Assembly: GCA_946699065.1 (NCBI GenBank)
Contig: CAMPDV010000533.1
Location: 124,001-188,000, forward strand
Source of the DNA: Loxodes magnus
Taxonomy: Eukaryota; Ciliophora; Karyorelictea; Loxodida; Loxodidae
Reading direction: 5' to 3'
DNA length: 64,000 nucleotides
Position numbers and translations under genes: made by a program. The notes below the pieces were generated by a model, which made no database searches, was not told the DNA's origin, and saw only the letters and a program-made list of their open reading frames with translations. Below are positions 1-12,228 of the stretch, one piece after another; the first letter of the stretch is position 1; every line of letters begins with the position of its first letter.

Positions 1-197
1 ATAGAAAAAATAGCATTAGCAAAATGTTATAATAGAGTTAGATAAATTTATGAAAATTGTTTAATTATTAAATTTTTTTAAATATCTTTAGATGAAATTA
101 ATAAAAATTTAAATAAAATGCTATATTTTTTAATTATAATTAAAAAAATTTAAATATTTTAAATTAATTATTTATAGTTACTCAGTTTCTAATCACT

Positions 198-1634
198 TTA
201 AACGTATCTTATACTTATTGTTTAAAAATTCTATTGTAACTCTCTTAACTATTCTTCTAATTCTTGATTTAGCTCTATATTTTAAAACTAGCAATTCGAT
301 ATCTCAAATATCTATATCTTGTTTCAAAATTCATAATAATTATTTTAGTTGTCTCTCAATTTTATTATCTTTCTCTATAATTTTAAATGTTTTAACTTAA
401 CCACTTTTAAACCAATACTATTTTAAAAAATATACTTAATGGCTTTTGTGCATATTTTATCTCCTCCATATAATTTAAGTTATTTCAAATTTTAACATTT
501 TTTGACTATTGATTATACTACCTGTGCGTCTATTTAATTACAGTTCATTAGCTTTAATTTTTCAATACTCGACTTATTTTATTCAAAAAATTAGATTAGC
601 ATTTACTTTCCGAATTAACATTATAAAAATTATAAGCATTTAATATTCTTTAGATTCTAACCTAAATAATTCAATCATTTTTAGTGTCTTTCAAATCCTA
701 AAGAAATACTTACAAATTCTAGGTTCTAACACTTTTCGAAAATTCTAATGATTTATTCTGAATTTAAGTTATATATATTAAGATGAATTTTTCTTAGTTA
801 GTTTCCTTTTTGATTTAGATAATCTTGTAAAAATTCACATTCAAAAATTTAGGTATTGGAAAAAGAAATGGTATGAAGAATGCAATCTCTGTTAAATTAA
901 AGAAATCTTACAATTAATTTTCCTAAGCTTTAATTCAAGAAAAAGTGTTTCATTTTTTAGAGTTTATTTATGCTTATAAGATTTCTCTCATCAACACAAC
1001 ATGATTCTATTTTTAAGTATTCTAAGTTAGGACAAAGCAAGATTACTTCATTTATGACATTGTTTCAACAATCTCCGGTTAAAGACAGTTCTTTAATTGT
1101 TTGACCATATGTAAATAATTCTTCTTTTGCTTCATTTGTTCTTTTCACTTTCTTTGTTCTTTTAAGTATTTCTAAAAGATTTTAAAATGTTTACTAGACT
1201 TTATTCTAAAATTTTAAATTCTCTTTCAAAAAATCTTCTAAAAATCCTATTTCTTTAAAATGAAAAGTTAGATTCGTAGGATTATGTTTAGTTATTTTGT
1301 CAAAGTTTATTTTAACTTTATCTAAAAGTTTTAAAGCTTATTCTAAGGTTATTTATTTTTTAATTATTAAAGAATAAACATTTTGTTTAGAAGCTAGTAG
1401 TTAGAATGTATCTATCGGTAAATGTTGATACTTAACGTTTATTCATTTTTTTTATATTTATTCAAAGACACAAATTTCTTTAAATTCTAAAAATGAAAAG
1501 ATTGCTTCTAAAAGATATTGTGGTAATGAATTAATATGATTAAACGCAACTTTCTAATGTTTTTTGTGTCTTTATTCTAAATTTTTTTCAAGTTATTAAT
1601 GTCTTTTTTATGTTTAAAAGCAAATCTTCTTCAT
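198..1634 (-). CDS. F-box/LRR protein (FBXL copy 0)
   Basis: Reading TAA/TAG as Gln and TGA as Trp gives one uninterrupted frame of 478 codons from the ATG at 1634 to a TAA at 200-198. An F-box spans about residues 36-75 (core SLPQYLLEAIFSFLEF, then QKKW with W64 encoded by TGA at 1445-1443). It is followed by a helical linker and leucine-rich repeats with the LxxLxLxxC pattern typical of FBXL proteins (for example IEKLKLMNCNQID and NLKQLKLYGGDK). By family this would be a substrate receptor of an SCF (SKP1-cullin) ubiquitin ligase. It is the most diverged copy in the window, roughly half identical to the others by eye, yet it keeps four TGA codons at the same aligned sites. No frameshift was seen. 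The stop is uncertain because TAA, TAG and TGA are all used as sense codons; TAG at 191-189 and TAA at 170-168 are the next candidates. Confidence 0.85.
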
Positions 1635-2116
1635 ATTTTATTATTAATTATTAGTTTTTTAGTTTTAATTAAAAAAATCAAATATTTTCTATTTATTTTG
1701 CATTTCATTTAAATTCTAATTAAAAAATGCAAATTTTATTATATATAATTAAAGCGTAGTATGAAAAAATTAAAATGTCTATATTATAATTCGAAAATAA
1801 AATTTATATTCTTCTAATAAAATCTTCAATTAGCTTTATATTGAATAAACTTAAAATAAATAAATTTTCTTTCCTAAAGCATAAACTTATAAGCTATTTT
1901 TTAAAACATTATAAAAAATTTAAAATACACTTTTTAATTTCTTCTTTTTGATATTTAAAAATTAAATATTTATAATATAATAATTTTAATTTAATTGCTA
2001 CGATTTTTCCTATATTTTTTATATAAATAATTATAAAATTTATTTAATTTTAAAATAAATTGACTCAAAATTAATTAGTAAAAGAATTTAAGATTTTATT
2101 GTATAATTGATTTTAA
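1635..2116. other. AT-rich intergenic stretch
   Basis: Long runs of A and T upstream of the leftward F-box gene. It presumably holds that gene's promoter, but no motif, RNA gene or homology to other parts of the window was recognised. Confidence 0.5.
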
Positions 2117-2383
2117 ATGGGGAGGAGAAATCCTCTCACTATGATTGAAAGAAACTCAGTAACTAGGAAGTACCCCTTGTGAAGACATGAACAAGCATCT
2201 TGGCTGGAGCCATGTATGTCAAAACTGAGGCATCAAGAAGCAATATGTTGAACAATGCCTGAGATTAAGTTCTCTTTAGGGAAACACTCCAATACTAGCC
2301 CTATAGGAGAAAAAAATTTTCAAGGGATGCTAGCACAGGGAAGAATGTATCGTAATACGATTTTAAACTTTAAAAGACTTTAA
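2117..2383 (+). CDS. Coding-like fragment of higher GC, unknown
   Basis: From ATG 2117 a frame of 88 codons to TAA 2381-2383 (MGRRNPLTMIERNSV..., with TGA read as Trp in PLWRHEQASWLEP). The stretch is clearly richer in G+C than its surroundings, like the other gag or ORF2 fragments in this window. No domain was recognised. It lies 0.4 kb upstream of a gag-like ORF and could be a 5' fragment of the same kind of element. With no unconditional stop codon in this genome an open frame is weak evidence; the balanced codon use and GC contrast are the main support. Confidence 0.35.
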
Positions 2384-2792
2384 TTAAAGTGCAGCGCGCT
2401 ATCGTAGTGCTCGCACTCTATAATCTTAGTTTTTTTTGTTGTAAAATTTTTCTGGAAGTTATAATTTAAAAAATAATAGAAAAAATTTAAGTTAGCTATT
2501 TTCAATATTTTTTAATTTAATTTCAATATAAAGTACAAATTTAGATATGGTGTATGTAAAAATTTAGTAAGTAAATTTATTTCTTAATAAAATTTTTAAA
2601 AGAAATTCTTCTTTCTTGAATTTTAAAAAAAATTAGAAAAATTAGATGTTTATTATTTTTCTAATAAATTTTAAATATATTTATTTTTATCTTTTTTTAA
2701 TTTCAAAGTTCTGATTTAGAATCTAGAATTTATTCATTGATTTCAAATTAAAGATTAAAATTGTTTACATAATTTTTTTATAATATATTAAA

Positions 2793-3590
2793 ATGGAAAA
2801 TGGAAAATTGCGAAACAAAAAGGATTAGTCGATTATCCTTTCTAGAAATGAAAATAGAAGAACTTAGAGTAAAGGGCCAATAAATTAAAAATAAATTACT
2901 ACATCATAATCTAGCTCCTCTTTCTAAAATAAAGTGTCGATTGGATCTGTGAAGCAGAAAAATCTAAGAATGATCATCAATAAAGCTTTTAAAAATAAAC
3001 AGAACAAATTAAGACTAAAATTTCCTGATATGAAGAAGCTATTTATAATCAAAGGTTGTAAATAAGAAAATTAATTATCAATATTGATTTTCAGAATAAT
3101 GAATCGGAGATTTTAAGACAATAAATCATATAAAATTAGTAATCGAAGAATAGTTGCAGAGATAATCATAGTAAAACTTAACCAAAGATCAATAAATGGA
3201 ATTAAAAAAGATTCTTAATTGATAAAAAAAGAAATTCTAGAATTCAAAATTTAATATAAGAATTCAAAGAAAAAGAGATGATAAAATATAAAGCAAGATA
3301 TTTGCAAAAAGATAATAAAGATAAAATAAAGCAATTTTGATACTGTAAATCCAAACTTCAGTAATAAAGAAAATGCGTTATCTGAAGAAAATGTAACAAA
3401 AAAGGACAAAAATGAATATGGAATAGAATAAAAATATATGGATAACATTAGAAGGAGTTTATAAGAGAAAAATATAGGCTAAATCAAATGAGAATCAATA
3501 ATGGTAACTTTTCACTTTATCGAGAAGGTTGCTGTATCCATCCTCGTTAAGAAATCATCAATGGGTACTTGGTTTAATCCCAGAGAAAGC
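2793..3590 (+). pseudogene. Gag-like ORF1, degenerate (gag-a)
   Basis: Begins at ATG 2793 (MENGKLRNKKDQSIILSR...) with a Gln/Ser-rich N-terminal region like that of the gag-like ORF at 5465. The middle is lysine/glutamate-rich and probably coiled coil. In another frame, at 3335-3376, there is a decayed zinc-knuckle remnant, FWYCKSKLQQQRKC, which lines up with CWCCKSNQHIFKNC of the 5465 copy. The TGA (read Trp) at 3338-3340 matches the TGA of that copy, but the first Cys and the His are lost. The domain is out of frame with the start, so at least one indel is present. Nucleic-acid-binding ORF1 proteins of this layout accompany reverse transcriptase ORF2 in non-LTR retrotransposons. The 3' part, 3500-3590, is again GC-richer. 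Probably an inactive copy. Confidence 0.55.
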
Positions 3591-3599
3591 TAATTTTTT

Positions 3600-5085
3600 T
3601 ATACCTAGTTTTTAATAAAAAAATAATTTAAAATAAAATATAATTATAAAGATTATATTTAATACAATAAATGCTAAAAAAATTTGAATTATTTCTTAGA
3701 ATTTATGTTTATTATAAATAGAAAAATTTAAGTTTATCTTAAAACATTAAAAATGATAATTAACTATACTTTATTTGTTATTTTTTAATTTTTCAATAAA
3801 ATAAAATTTTAAATAATCTAATTGCTTTAAATATGAGGTAGTTAAAGTTAATTATTTTATTTATTAAAAAAATTCAAATTAATAAGCAATTCATTCTTTG
3901 TAAAAGCTTTAAAATTCTGTTTATGTATATATTTTATATAGACATTCCATTTTATATTTAAAATGCTTTTATCATAAATTAAATCTTAAAATAGATTATA
4001 TTTTATTTAAAAAAATTGATGGATATTTAGCTTAAAAAACTTAATCCATACTTTTAAAAATATTAACTATTGCTTTCAAATAAAAAAATTAATTCTTACA
4101 TAATTTTTTTAATTTCTATTGAATTTTTAATTAGATTTTTCATTTATTTTTGCAAATAATGTGAAAAATTAAAACAATTTCAATTTTAATATTTAGTTTT
4201 GGATATAGTAAATTTATTTAAAAAATTATATTCCATTAAATAAGAAAGCTTATAAAAATTATTATTTCTATGAAGTTTTTAAAAAATTTTATTTTTTATA
4301 TTTATTTATAATTATTCTAATTTTATATGTTAAAGTTAAAACTAAGATATATAAATTCAAATTCGAAGCAAAATATCAGTCATCTAAAATAACATATATT
4401 TTTATTATTTAATTTCACAAGAGCTAATTTTTTTATTTATAGAAATTTAATTTTTTACAAAGATTTTCCAATTTAATAATATATTTTTCAGGCTTAAATT
4501 TTCGAAAATAATTTGCTAAGTTCGTATTTTAATTCTTCTATAAATTTATAATTTGCTAGTAAATTCATTTATTTTTTTAATATTTTAAATATGTTTTTAT
4601 AAAAATAATTTGGGAATAATAAAAGTTAATTATAAATCAACAAGATTGAATAGATTATTAATATAATAAATTTAAATTAAAAAATTGTAGCTTAAATTAT
4701 CTATCTTTAAATAAGAATTAACAAAATATAACTTTAAACTTAAACAGTAATTAAAATTAAAGAAACTGAAAAAAGCATAATTTAATAAAAAATAATAAAA
4801 AAAGTTTCTTAAAGAAATAAGACTAAAAATATATCAAATAATCTAAAAAATATGGGGATTGAGCTAAGAAATAAAAAAAAAATAATGCAAAATTTTTATT
4901 TTAATATTTTGCTATTTAATAAATTTTGAAATTTTATATTTTAATCAAATTAAGAATGATTTTATTAAAAATAAATATGTAGTTTTTTATTATAATGATG
5001 AAAAATAATTAGTTATATATTTAAAAATAATTTAAGAAGTTTCAACTAATTAATTTATTAACTATAAGAAATCAAGAACAGATAA
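3600..5085. other. AT-rich stretch without recognised gene
   Basis: Extremely A+T-rich, with poly-A/T tracts. No homology to the F-box, gag or RT families was seen on either strand. Confidence 0.5.
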
Positions 5086-5090
5086 AATTT

Positions 5091-5270
5091 CGCAGTGTGT
5101 TATTCTCTTAATGACCTCTTTGTCGAATATAACAGGAATATTTTGCTGATCAATTACTGAAAATAGGAACTACCATGTTTATTGAATGCATATTTCATGT
5201 TCATTAACTTCAAATCCTTTCCAAACCGGATTATTTCCTGATGCGTTCTCTTCAATATCTTAGATTCATA
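5091..5270 (-). pseudogene. Conserved fragment 'MKYxF' (copy 1)
   Basis: A 60-codon leftward frame (…HQEIIRFGKDLKLMNMKYAF… to REQHTA) that aligns with leftward fragments at 9091-9369, 20760-20957 and 40550-40741 and the rightward one at 36252-36455. Shared positions include a (I/Q)Q(D/E)(I/L) start, G(K)xLK, MKYxF, HG or HA, and a C-terminal RE/RD motif. No known domain was identified. It lies just upstream, on the opposite strand, of a gag-like ORF, so it is likely a piece of another retroelement ORF. The fragment has no clear start or stop. Confidence 0.45.
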
Positions 5271-5464
5271 TTGGTACCTCCCTAAGGACCGGAAGATTAA
5301 TAAGACAAATAAAAAATTTTATTTTGCCATTTTTTAAATATTTGAGAAATTCTAAACAATTTCTTTATAATAAGTGTGATTCTAATAATTTATAAATATA
5401 AAAGTATTTTTAACTTTAATATTTTTAATAGATCATTACAAATATAATAACCTATAGAAAAAAA

Positions 5465-6139
5465 ATGGATTAATCTCTTCGACTCTCAAAAAATTAACTT
5501 AGAAACCTAAAGAGAAAAGCGGCAAAAGAAATTTAGAAAAAATAATAACAATAGGAGGAGTCAAGCTCTTCTTCAGAAGGTAATGTTATGGTAGGATAAA
5601 TAGAGATAAGTTAACCTAAAAACGAAACTAATCAAAAACTTTAAATTTAATTAGATCAAATGTAAAAAGTAATCTTAAATTATGAAGAAAAAACTTACAA
5701 CTTAGGCGAAAAAATACGGGAACTAATGAGTAACATAGAAGATTAGAACAACGAATTACTAATACTTAGAAGATAACTTATTTGTAGCAAATTAATAATG
5801 GAAGAATAACTCTGAACTTAATCATAATAAAATTTTAAATACGACACAAAAATGGAAATAGAAAAAATACCAATAGAATTAAAAAAAGAATTGAATCCAG
5901 AAAAAGAAAAGATTGCTACAAGTTTCATTAAAAGATTAGAAAATATAGAAAATAAATTATCATAAAAAAGAACGAAATAAAGACAATAATACAAACTTTG
6001 TTGATGTTGCAAATCAAATCAACATATTTTTAAAAACTGTTGATAATGAAAGAAAATAAACGAATAAGAGCAGAAAAGAACATGGAGACAACTCAATAAA
6101 CTATGAATAACTCCAACAGGGATCTACAAATAAAAGCTT
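5465..6139 (+). CDS. Gag-like ORF1 with CCHC zinc knuckle (gag-b)
   Basis: An open frame from ATG 5465. N-terminal part basic and Gln/Ser-rich (EIQKKQQQQEESSSSSEG), then a long helical/coiled-coil stretch including MEIEKIPIELKKEL, then a perfect CX2CX4HX4C zinc knuckle, CWCCKSNQHIFKNC, at 5999-6040. It stays in frame with the start over 178 codons. The Trp after the first Cys is a TGA (6002-6004), the place where canonical knuckles carry an aromatic residue. Directly after the knuckle come TGA TAA TGA (6041-6049), so the protein may end there or continue to about 6139 as in the 12431 copy. It would be the RNA-binding ORF1 protein of a non-LTR retrotransposon. No RT follows downstream on this strand. 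Confidence 0.65.
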
Positions 6140-6280
6140 TTTGCAAGACCACTTGAACGGTTACAGTGGTAACCTTCCACTTAATAAAAAGGTCGTGGAT
6201 CACACCCACGCTAAAAAAACTGTCCGCAGGAACTGGTCGCAATTCCAGAGAATGCAAAACTCTACTAACTTTAAGTATAC

Positions 6281-6302
6281 TATTATTATTATTATTATTA
6301 TT
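6281..6302. repeat. (ATT)n microsatellite
   Basis: Seven tandem ATT units. They sit between the gag-like ORF and an oppositely oriented ORF2 fragment. A similar imperfect ATT tract flanks the homologous fragment at 29.1 kb. Confidence 0.9.
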
Positions 6303-6304
6303 AG

Positions 6305-6553
6305 ATCGACGCTCTCTTTTTATGGAATAACGGGGATATCCTGTTGTGCTCCAGACACAGCTGCCAGGGAGCTTCATCGCTATGAACAGCCAGGCTTCAA
6401 GCCCCTACCAAGAGCGGATAATCTCAAAGACAGTGTTCCCTTCAGAAAATGACTCTGACCAGGGACTTTCTCAGCGACAGGAAAGGAACTTGTTCCTAGC
6501 CATAAAACCAGAAAGTGTTGTCACGAAGGTCATTCTCAGCTCCCACCATCTTT
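6305..6553 (-). pseudogene. ORF2-type fragment, GC-rich, leftward
   Basis: An 83-codon leftward frame (KDGGSWEW…, VAEKVPGQS, SALGRGLKP, QRWSSLAA, QQDIPVIP; three or more Trp from TGA). It aligns with the rightward fragment at 29143-29490: KNGGS, AEKIPCWS, STLASGLKP, QLWNSLTE, KQDIRII. That one runs on into an RT C-terminal Cys/His motif, so this is most likely a piece of the ORF2 C-terminal region. TGA here (RWS) aligns with TGG there (LWN). The segment has far higher G+C than its surroundings, so it may be a recent insertion. It has no start or stop of its own. Confidence 0.45.
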
Positions 6554-6569
6554 TCAATTATTGAGTTCT

Positions 6570-7850
6570 CATTTTATTTAAACTATTAATTTCTTTTACG
6601 TAATGCTTATTAAGTTTTGAATAAGTTATTTCTGGAAACTAAGACGAATTTTAAAATTGTTTAGCATAAATGTTAAATGTGGTCATTTTGTTAATTCTTA
6701 GGACCAAATCTCTATAAAATATATGTTTTATTTAGTTATTATCATGTTTACAAAATATATTAAAATGTACTAGTAATTTTTTCGTCACTTAAATCAATAT
6801 TATAAAACTGATCCATCTTCATCTCATAATTATAATAATTAATTAACATGACTGTCTACTTTATTAGGTTAACACAAAATGAAAGTTTAACACTAAATAA
6901 AAATATTAATTTAAAATATTTTAGGTTTTCTCTATCATAAATCTTGATTATTTTTTGATTAATTTTCAATTTTTCTTATAAATAAAGTCCCAATCTTATT
7001 TTATTAAAGTAATTAGATGTTTTTAAATGAGGGACCTTCTTTGTTGGCTTTAAAATTTATTCCTATATAAATTACCTTCGAGCATAAAATAAATTTTGGT
7101 TAAATTTTTTCAAAATTTTATACTTTCGCTTTTTAATTATTTTTATATTTCCTGTAGTATTTTTTGTATGCTGTAACCTTCTATACACTCATCACATAAT
7201 TGGTCTTCTTTTTAATTCTTGATTAATTATCAAGTTTACTATGTTTGATAAATATTTTAATTAAATATCCATTGAATTATGCATTGTTTTATTCTTATAT
7301 TTTAATGGTTTATTATATTTAGATTTATAGATAGTTATATATTTATTTTCTGTTTCTTTTAATTTCTTAATTAGATTAATGTGTAGAAGCTTTTAGGCTC
7401 AATACTGTGTTAGGAACTTTATTATTACTTTAAAGTTAGCTAACTTTTAATCTAGGCTTCTTAATTGCTATATTAATTGATATACTACATCTTATAATTT
7501 TTTGTTCTCAGCCTATAAAGAGAAAATTTAAATAAAAGTATATTATAGTTAATTAGGATTCAGATTATAGGTGAATTATTTCTTAAGTAGATTAAATTAT
7601 ATAAATAACAGATAGTAAGGACAAAATGGTTGGAAGGATATATCTTAAGACTAATTAAATTAGTTTAATTTTAGATTTATTTAAAGCTATTTCAATAAAT
7701 AATTAGATAATACATTCTAGTATTTCCTTTATTAATTATTAACTCTCTATTTAGAATTTTCATTTTAGTAGAATATTAATAGTAACAAGAAAATGCCTCA
7801 TTTACTTTTTTAACTTTTTATTTCTCTATTTTAAAAAATAAATATCTTAT
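6570..7850. other. AT-rich stretch, weak coding-like traces on the minus strand
   Basis: No recognised gene. Between about 7050 and 7520 the minus strand gives readable but frame-hopping peptide (for example QLCDECIEGYSIQKIL and KNLTKIYFMLEGN). A CxxC followed by a basic helical stretch might be decayed retroelement sequence, but this is not certain enough to call. Confidence 0.3.
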
Positions 7851-7853
7851 AAA

Positions 7854-8668
7854 ATGGTTGATCATCTTCACAAAGCTTTTGGGAAAAGGAGGGGAAAAAA
7901 GAAAAAAACAAAGAGTCTGAGCAACTCATGAAATTACTCCTCTCACAAGCTACAAAAGCACGAAAATGAATCAGAGCAATCCTAATAAATGGCACTGAAA
8001 AAAAAGACTCATAAAGCCTAATCTCCTTCAAAAGTTAGACATTTAAAGGTACATGAAGCAGAATATTACCAAGAAGACTTTTAAGAATTAGATTTGCTGG
8101 AATACGTTGAAGAACTACAGAAGCCCGCAGAAGCACTAAGATATGAAAATACCTTAATTCGGGAAAGGTTAGAGCAAATATCAAAGGATCCGGTGGATTT
8201 CTAAGATATGCAGTCATAAATATACTATTTAAGAAAAAAATTATCGAAAAAGGATCCAAGATAGAATTTCCTGGAGTTGCAGCTAAATTTAAACTTTCAA
8301 TACCTGTGTGGAAATTATTCTAGAGCCTACAGTGCAAGCAACTTTTTCTTACTGCAAAAGAAGCGGAAAGAATATAAACCAAGACTAAGACTCAAGTTAA
8401 AAAATGTTACTATTACAGATCAACTTGACTCCTTTAGCGGCAATGCAAGGAATATAAAAAATTTGTACAAAGAAAGTCAGATTAATTAAGGGGGAAACAA
8501 AACGAAAAGAGGAAGAAGAACTATTAAGAAAAGCGACAAGATTATTCTATTAAGGAGGAAATTTCTATAGAAAAAACTAAAAAGAATACCGGCATATCCA
8601 AGAGGAGCCAAGCCTTAAACAATTTTTTAGACAGATCCTTCTCAGCTCATTAGCACAAAATGAGAGGT
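7854..8668 (+). pseudogene. Gag-like ORF1, frameshifted (gag-c)
   Basis: Starts at ATG 7854 (MVDHLHKAFGKRRGKKKKTK, strongly basic) and runs through an acidic, coiled-coil-like middle (EYVEELQKPAEALRYENTL). The zinc-knuckle remnant CYYYRSTWLLQRQC, at 8405-8446, is two bases out of frame with the start, so a frameshift lies between about 8260 and 8390. The remnant keeps the first and last Cys but has lost the second Cys and the His; it matches CYIRRRTDHLWRRC of the 12431 copy. A following basic region ends in NNFLDRSFSAHQHK near 8665; the DNA there resembles the 3' end of the 12431 copy. An ORF1 of the local non-LTR retrotransposon family that can no longer be translated in one piece. Confidence 0.55.
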
Positions 8669-8699
8669 AATTTATTTTTTAATATTTCTCTAATTTCTC

Positions 8700-9065
8700 C
8701 ATTTTCTTAAAAAGCAAGTAAATATTACTTTAGGATTATCAAAATTTTAATAGACAATAAATATTTTATTTTAGAATATAAAATTAACTGTATAGTAGTA
8801 ATTTTAAATTGTAATATAATAAGATATAAATAATTTAAACTAGTAATCAATTAATATAATTATTTTATTTATTTTGCAAAAAAGATACAAAATTTTATTA
8901 TGGCAAATAAACTTAAGAAATATAATTTTTATCTTTCCAATTTTGCCTGAATAAAAACTAATAGTTACTGGGTTTGGCTATTTATGTATATTCAAATTTT
9001 ATTTTATTATCTCAGTTATTTAAAAATAAATTATAATAAAAAATTGTAGGGAAGTAATTAATATT
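8700..9065. other. AT-rich gap
   Basis: Nothing recognised on either strand between the gag-like ORF and the leftward conserved fragment. Confidence 0.5.
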
Positions 9066-9090
9066 TAACGATGCTTAAGATTACTATTAT

Positions 9091-9369
9091 CTAGGGGAAT
9101 TTAGGGATAGTTAGACTCATATCATGCTGTTCCCTCTGAAGTCTTCTCAAAAGAAATAGTGAGAGTATACTACTTCTTTTTTCCTGCAAACAGAGGATAC
9201 CATGTATAATGAATGCATACTTAATAATCGTAAACTTCAAGCTTCTAACAAGGCCAAATAACCGTCCAGATATGATTTCTTTAATATCTTGAAAACAAAA
9301 AAGAATTTCTCTAAAGTTAAAAGATAAAATGAGACAACTCAAAATCTTTCTCCCCATTACCTTGACCAT
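9091..9369 (-). pseudogene. Conserved fragment 'MKYxF' (copy 2)
   Basis: A 92-codon leftward frame open even under the standard code, from ATG 9369 (MVKVMGRKILSCLILSF…). Its middle (FQDIKEIISG…LVRSLKFTIIKYAFIIHGI… to REQHDM) aligns with the fragments at 5091, 20760, 36252 and 40550. Function unknown. The alignment across five loci shows that this, not the other strand, is the coding strand. The position between gag-like ORFs suggests retroelement origin. It is the longest copy and the only one with an ATG in front of the conserved part. Confidence 0.5.
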
Positions 9370-10734
9370 ACTACAATGACATTAATTAAAGGTTTGCTTT
9401 CTTTCTATTTATTAAGAAGCAAATAAATAAAACAGCAACCTTAAGAATTTTGCTGAACATATCAAATAAAGAAAATAGCAAAAAATTAAAGAAAGTAACT
9501 GAAAGATTCTAAAGAATAGCAATTGCTTAAAGTATATTTAATAACTTAAAATAATAATAATTTACGTTAGTAACATATTAATAGTTTAATAAATATACTT
9601 AATAGAATTTTTTATTTTATATTAAATAAGAAATTTATTTTTAACTTTCAAAATTATTTATAATTTCGCTATTACCTAGTTAACATACTATATTTAAATG
9701 TGAAGATAACAATATATTAATCATAAAATGGAATTTATTTTTAAACTAATTAAGGAAATTAAATCTGCAAAAATTGGGAATTTAGATATTTAGCTATTTT
9801 TACTTTACTAATAAATGAGTATTAAATAGTTTTCCAGAAAGTACAGAAATTATTTGAATCTTCAAATAAAGATTTTGAATAAAATGCTACTTTCTTTTAG
9901 AATACTCTGTCAAAAGATTTTTTTTAAGCTCATATATCAAGGCTACAGACAAGAGAGGAGAATATAATAAATTATTTTATAAGACAATAAAATTTATTAA
10001 TTAAAAGAAGCAATTTTGTAGCATAAGATGTCTATAAATATTCTAAATTTAGTAATATACAAAATTATTTAATAAATTTAAATATTTAATTGGCTTATTA
10101 TTTGTGTAAATAATACATTTTTAATTATTTTAAGATTATAAATATATTTATAAAAATATACTATTTTTATAATTCATCGTAACTATTTATCAACTATAAA
10201 GAAAATTATTATTCTATTACTGTTAATTATAAACTTTTCCTGTTTATTTATATTATGACATTTTATAATTTAAGATAGTAAAATTATGAAGATAAGTTAT
10301 TTTTTAATTATTGCTTATTATAATTCTTTCTTCTTTTTTTAATTCTAAAGATAGGAAAATAACATATCAACATCAATATTATCAAAAAAAAAACTCATAA
10401 TTATTTTTTAAAATTTTTGTTAAAATGAAAAAAAATAAAGTTAAATGCAAAATAAATTTAATTTTTAGTATTATTATAATAAATTAAATTTTTATATGTT
10501 AAACATTTTATTAAAGTATTAAAAAATAAATGTATTAATATGTTTTATTTTATAACAATCATATAAATATAATTAATTTAAGTAGCTTTTATATATTTAA
10601 GTATTCAATTACTTATAAATTATCCTATTATTAATAATTATATAGATCATTTATGATAATGTTTTATTCCAATTATTTTAAAACTATTAATTTTCATATT
10701 TAAATTAATTATCTTCAGTTTTTATAAAATTTTA
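9370..10734. other. AT-rich gap with one doubtful frame
   Basis: Upstream region of the F-box gene at 10735. A possible rightward frame starts at ATG 9728 (MEFIFKLIKEIKSAKIGN…) and reads plausibly for about 80 codons, but no homologue or domain was seen. The remainder is A/T tracts. Confidence 0.35.
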
Positions 10735-12228
10735 ATGGAACTAAGTTTTTAGTCTTAGGAACTATAAAATTAATATATCTATGGAGAAGGATTAAATTAG
10801 AAAATAAATAGCCTAATATAAGATTAGAATAGTTAATAAGATAATAGGATTCATATCAATTAACTTCCACTTTACATCTTAGAGCATATTTTTTCTTATT
10901 TAGACTTCAAACAAATTAGCAGGAATGAATAAGTGTAAAAGAAGTGATTGAACGTAAAATACGATATTTGTTAAGTTAATGCAAATAATCTTTTAAAAAA
11001 ACCAAAAAAAGCACAAAATAATAAAGAATTATCATTTTAAAATAAAGAAAGATAAGAATAAATAACCTTAGAATATGCTCTATAACTTTTGGATATAGTT
11101 AAATAGAATTTTAGTAAAATTGAAAAGCATAGCTCTATCTCTTTATTTTTAAATCTTTATGAAATTGAGCAACTTGAATAGTATAACCGTAAAAATTAGT
11201 AATTAGAAAGAAAAATAGATGAAATAATGTAATATTTTATTGAAATTCTAAGAAAATAAAAAGAAATAATTAAAGAAAATGCATAATAATAAGCAATACA
11301 ACATTATGGATAAAAAATAAAAACTATTTATTTGGAAGGAAAATATTGAAATTATTATATTAATGAAGTTATATTTCTATGCCCTAATATACAGATTTTG
11401 AAAACAAAAAATTGTAATATTAAATAAGAAAATCTTGCAAATATAAATAAACTATAATATTTAAAAGAATTCCATTTAGATTATAACCTTGAATAATTGA
11501 CTGGATAATATTTATAATTTAATAGTGACTGCTAACTTTAAACTATTTCATTTTAAGGCTCTAACATTTTAAGATGGTAATTTTTGATAGATTATTTGAG
11601 TTTAAAAGGAGAAAATCTTAGAAAGTTGAATCTTTAAATTGGAGATTTAGACTCAGATCAATTAATTACAATATTCTAAATCAGTTAAAATTTAGAAGAT
11701 ATAAAGATAGAATGTTCTGAAAATAAGCATTAAAAATGATTAAAATATATGCAATAAAACTAACTAAAAATAAAAAGCCTAAAATTATATTATTGCTAAG
11801 TTTATAATGAAACCCTTATTGAGTTTTTTTAGAACAGTAAATTAAGTTTATAAAAAATAAAATTTTATAGTTGTTATTAAATAGATTTAGAAATAGTTTA
11901 AATCATAATCTAAAGATACTAAAACTTAAAATCACTTAGTTTTAATTTTACCTAAAGTATTGATACATAAAGTATTTAGTATATTTTCTAAAATAGCAAA
12001 AGTTTAAAAAAATTAAAGATAAATTTTTTGGAATTAGACGAAGAGTTGAGTTTGAAGACTGAATAGGGTTAATTCTATGAATTTTGAAGTAAATTAAAAT
12101 TATTGGGAATAGAAGAATGCACTTTTAATGGGGAAAAGATCTCTAAAAATATGATAAACCAGATAATTGAGTTATAGAAGCAATATCCAAACCTTAGAAT
12201 AAAAGGACTAGATATCAATAAGATTTAA
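10735..12228 (+). CDS. F-box/LRR protein (FBXL copy 1)
   Basis: An uninterrupted frame of 497 codons from ATG 10735 to TAA 12226-12228. F-box at residues 43-80: LPLYILEHIFSYLDF, then NEQVQKKW with the conserved F-box Trp, W71, encoded by TGA at 10945-10947. A charged helical linker follows. From about residue 150 onward come leucine-rich repeats (LRKLNLQIGDLDSDQL, LKSLKLYYCQV, LQKIKFYSCYQIDLEIV, LKKLKINFLELDEEL). A C-terminal YEF-TGA-SKL motif is shared with every paralogue. The likely role is SCF ubiquitin-ligase substrate recognition, from the family only. It lies alone on the + strand between retroelement debris. TGG (Trp) is also used, so both Trp codons occur in one gene. The end was chosen at the first TAA after the last conserved block; later TAA codons cannot be excluded. 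Confidence 0.87.

Noticed and set aside
6141..6452. 103-residue plus-strand standard-code frame and 94-residue minus-strand frame at 6093-6377
   Set aside because: Both cross the ATT microsatellite and do not match the frame in which the ORF2 fragment aligns with 29143; treated as shadows in a GC-rich stretch.
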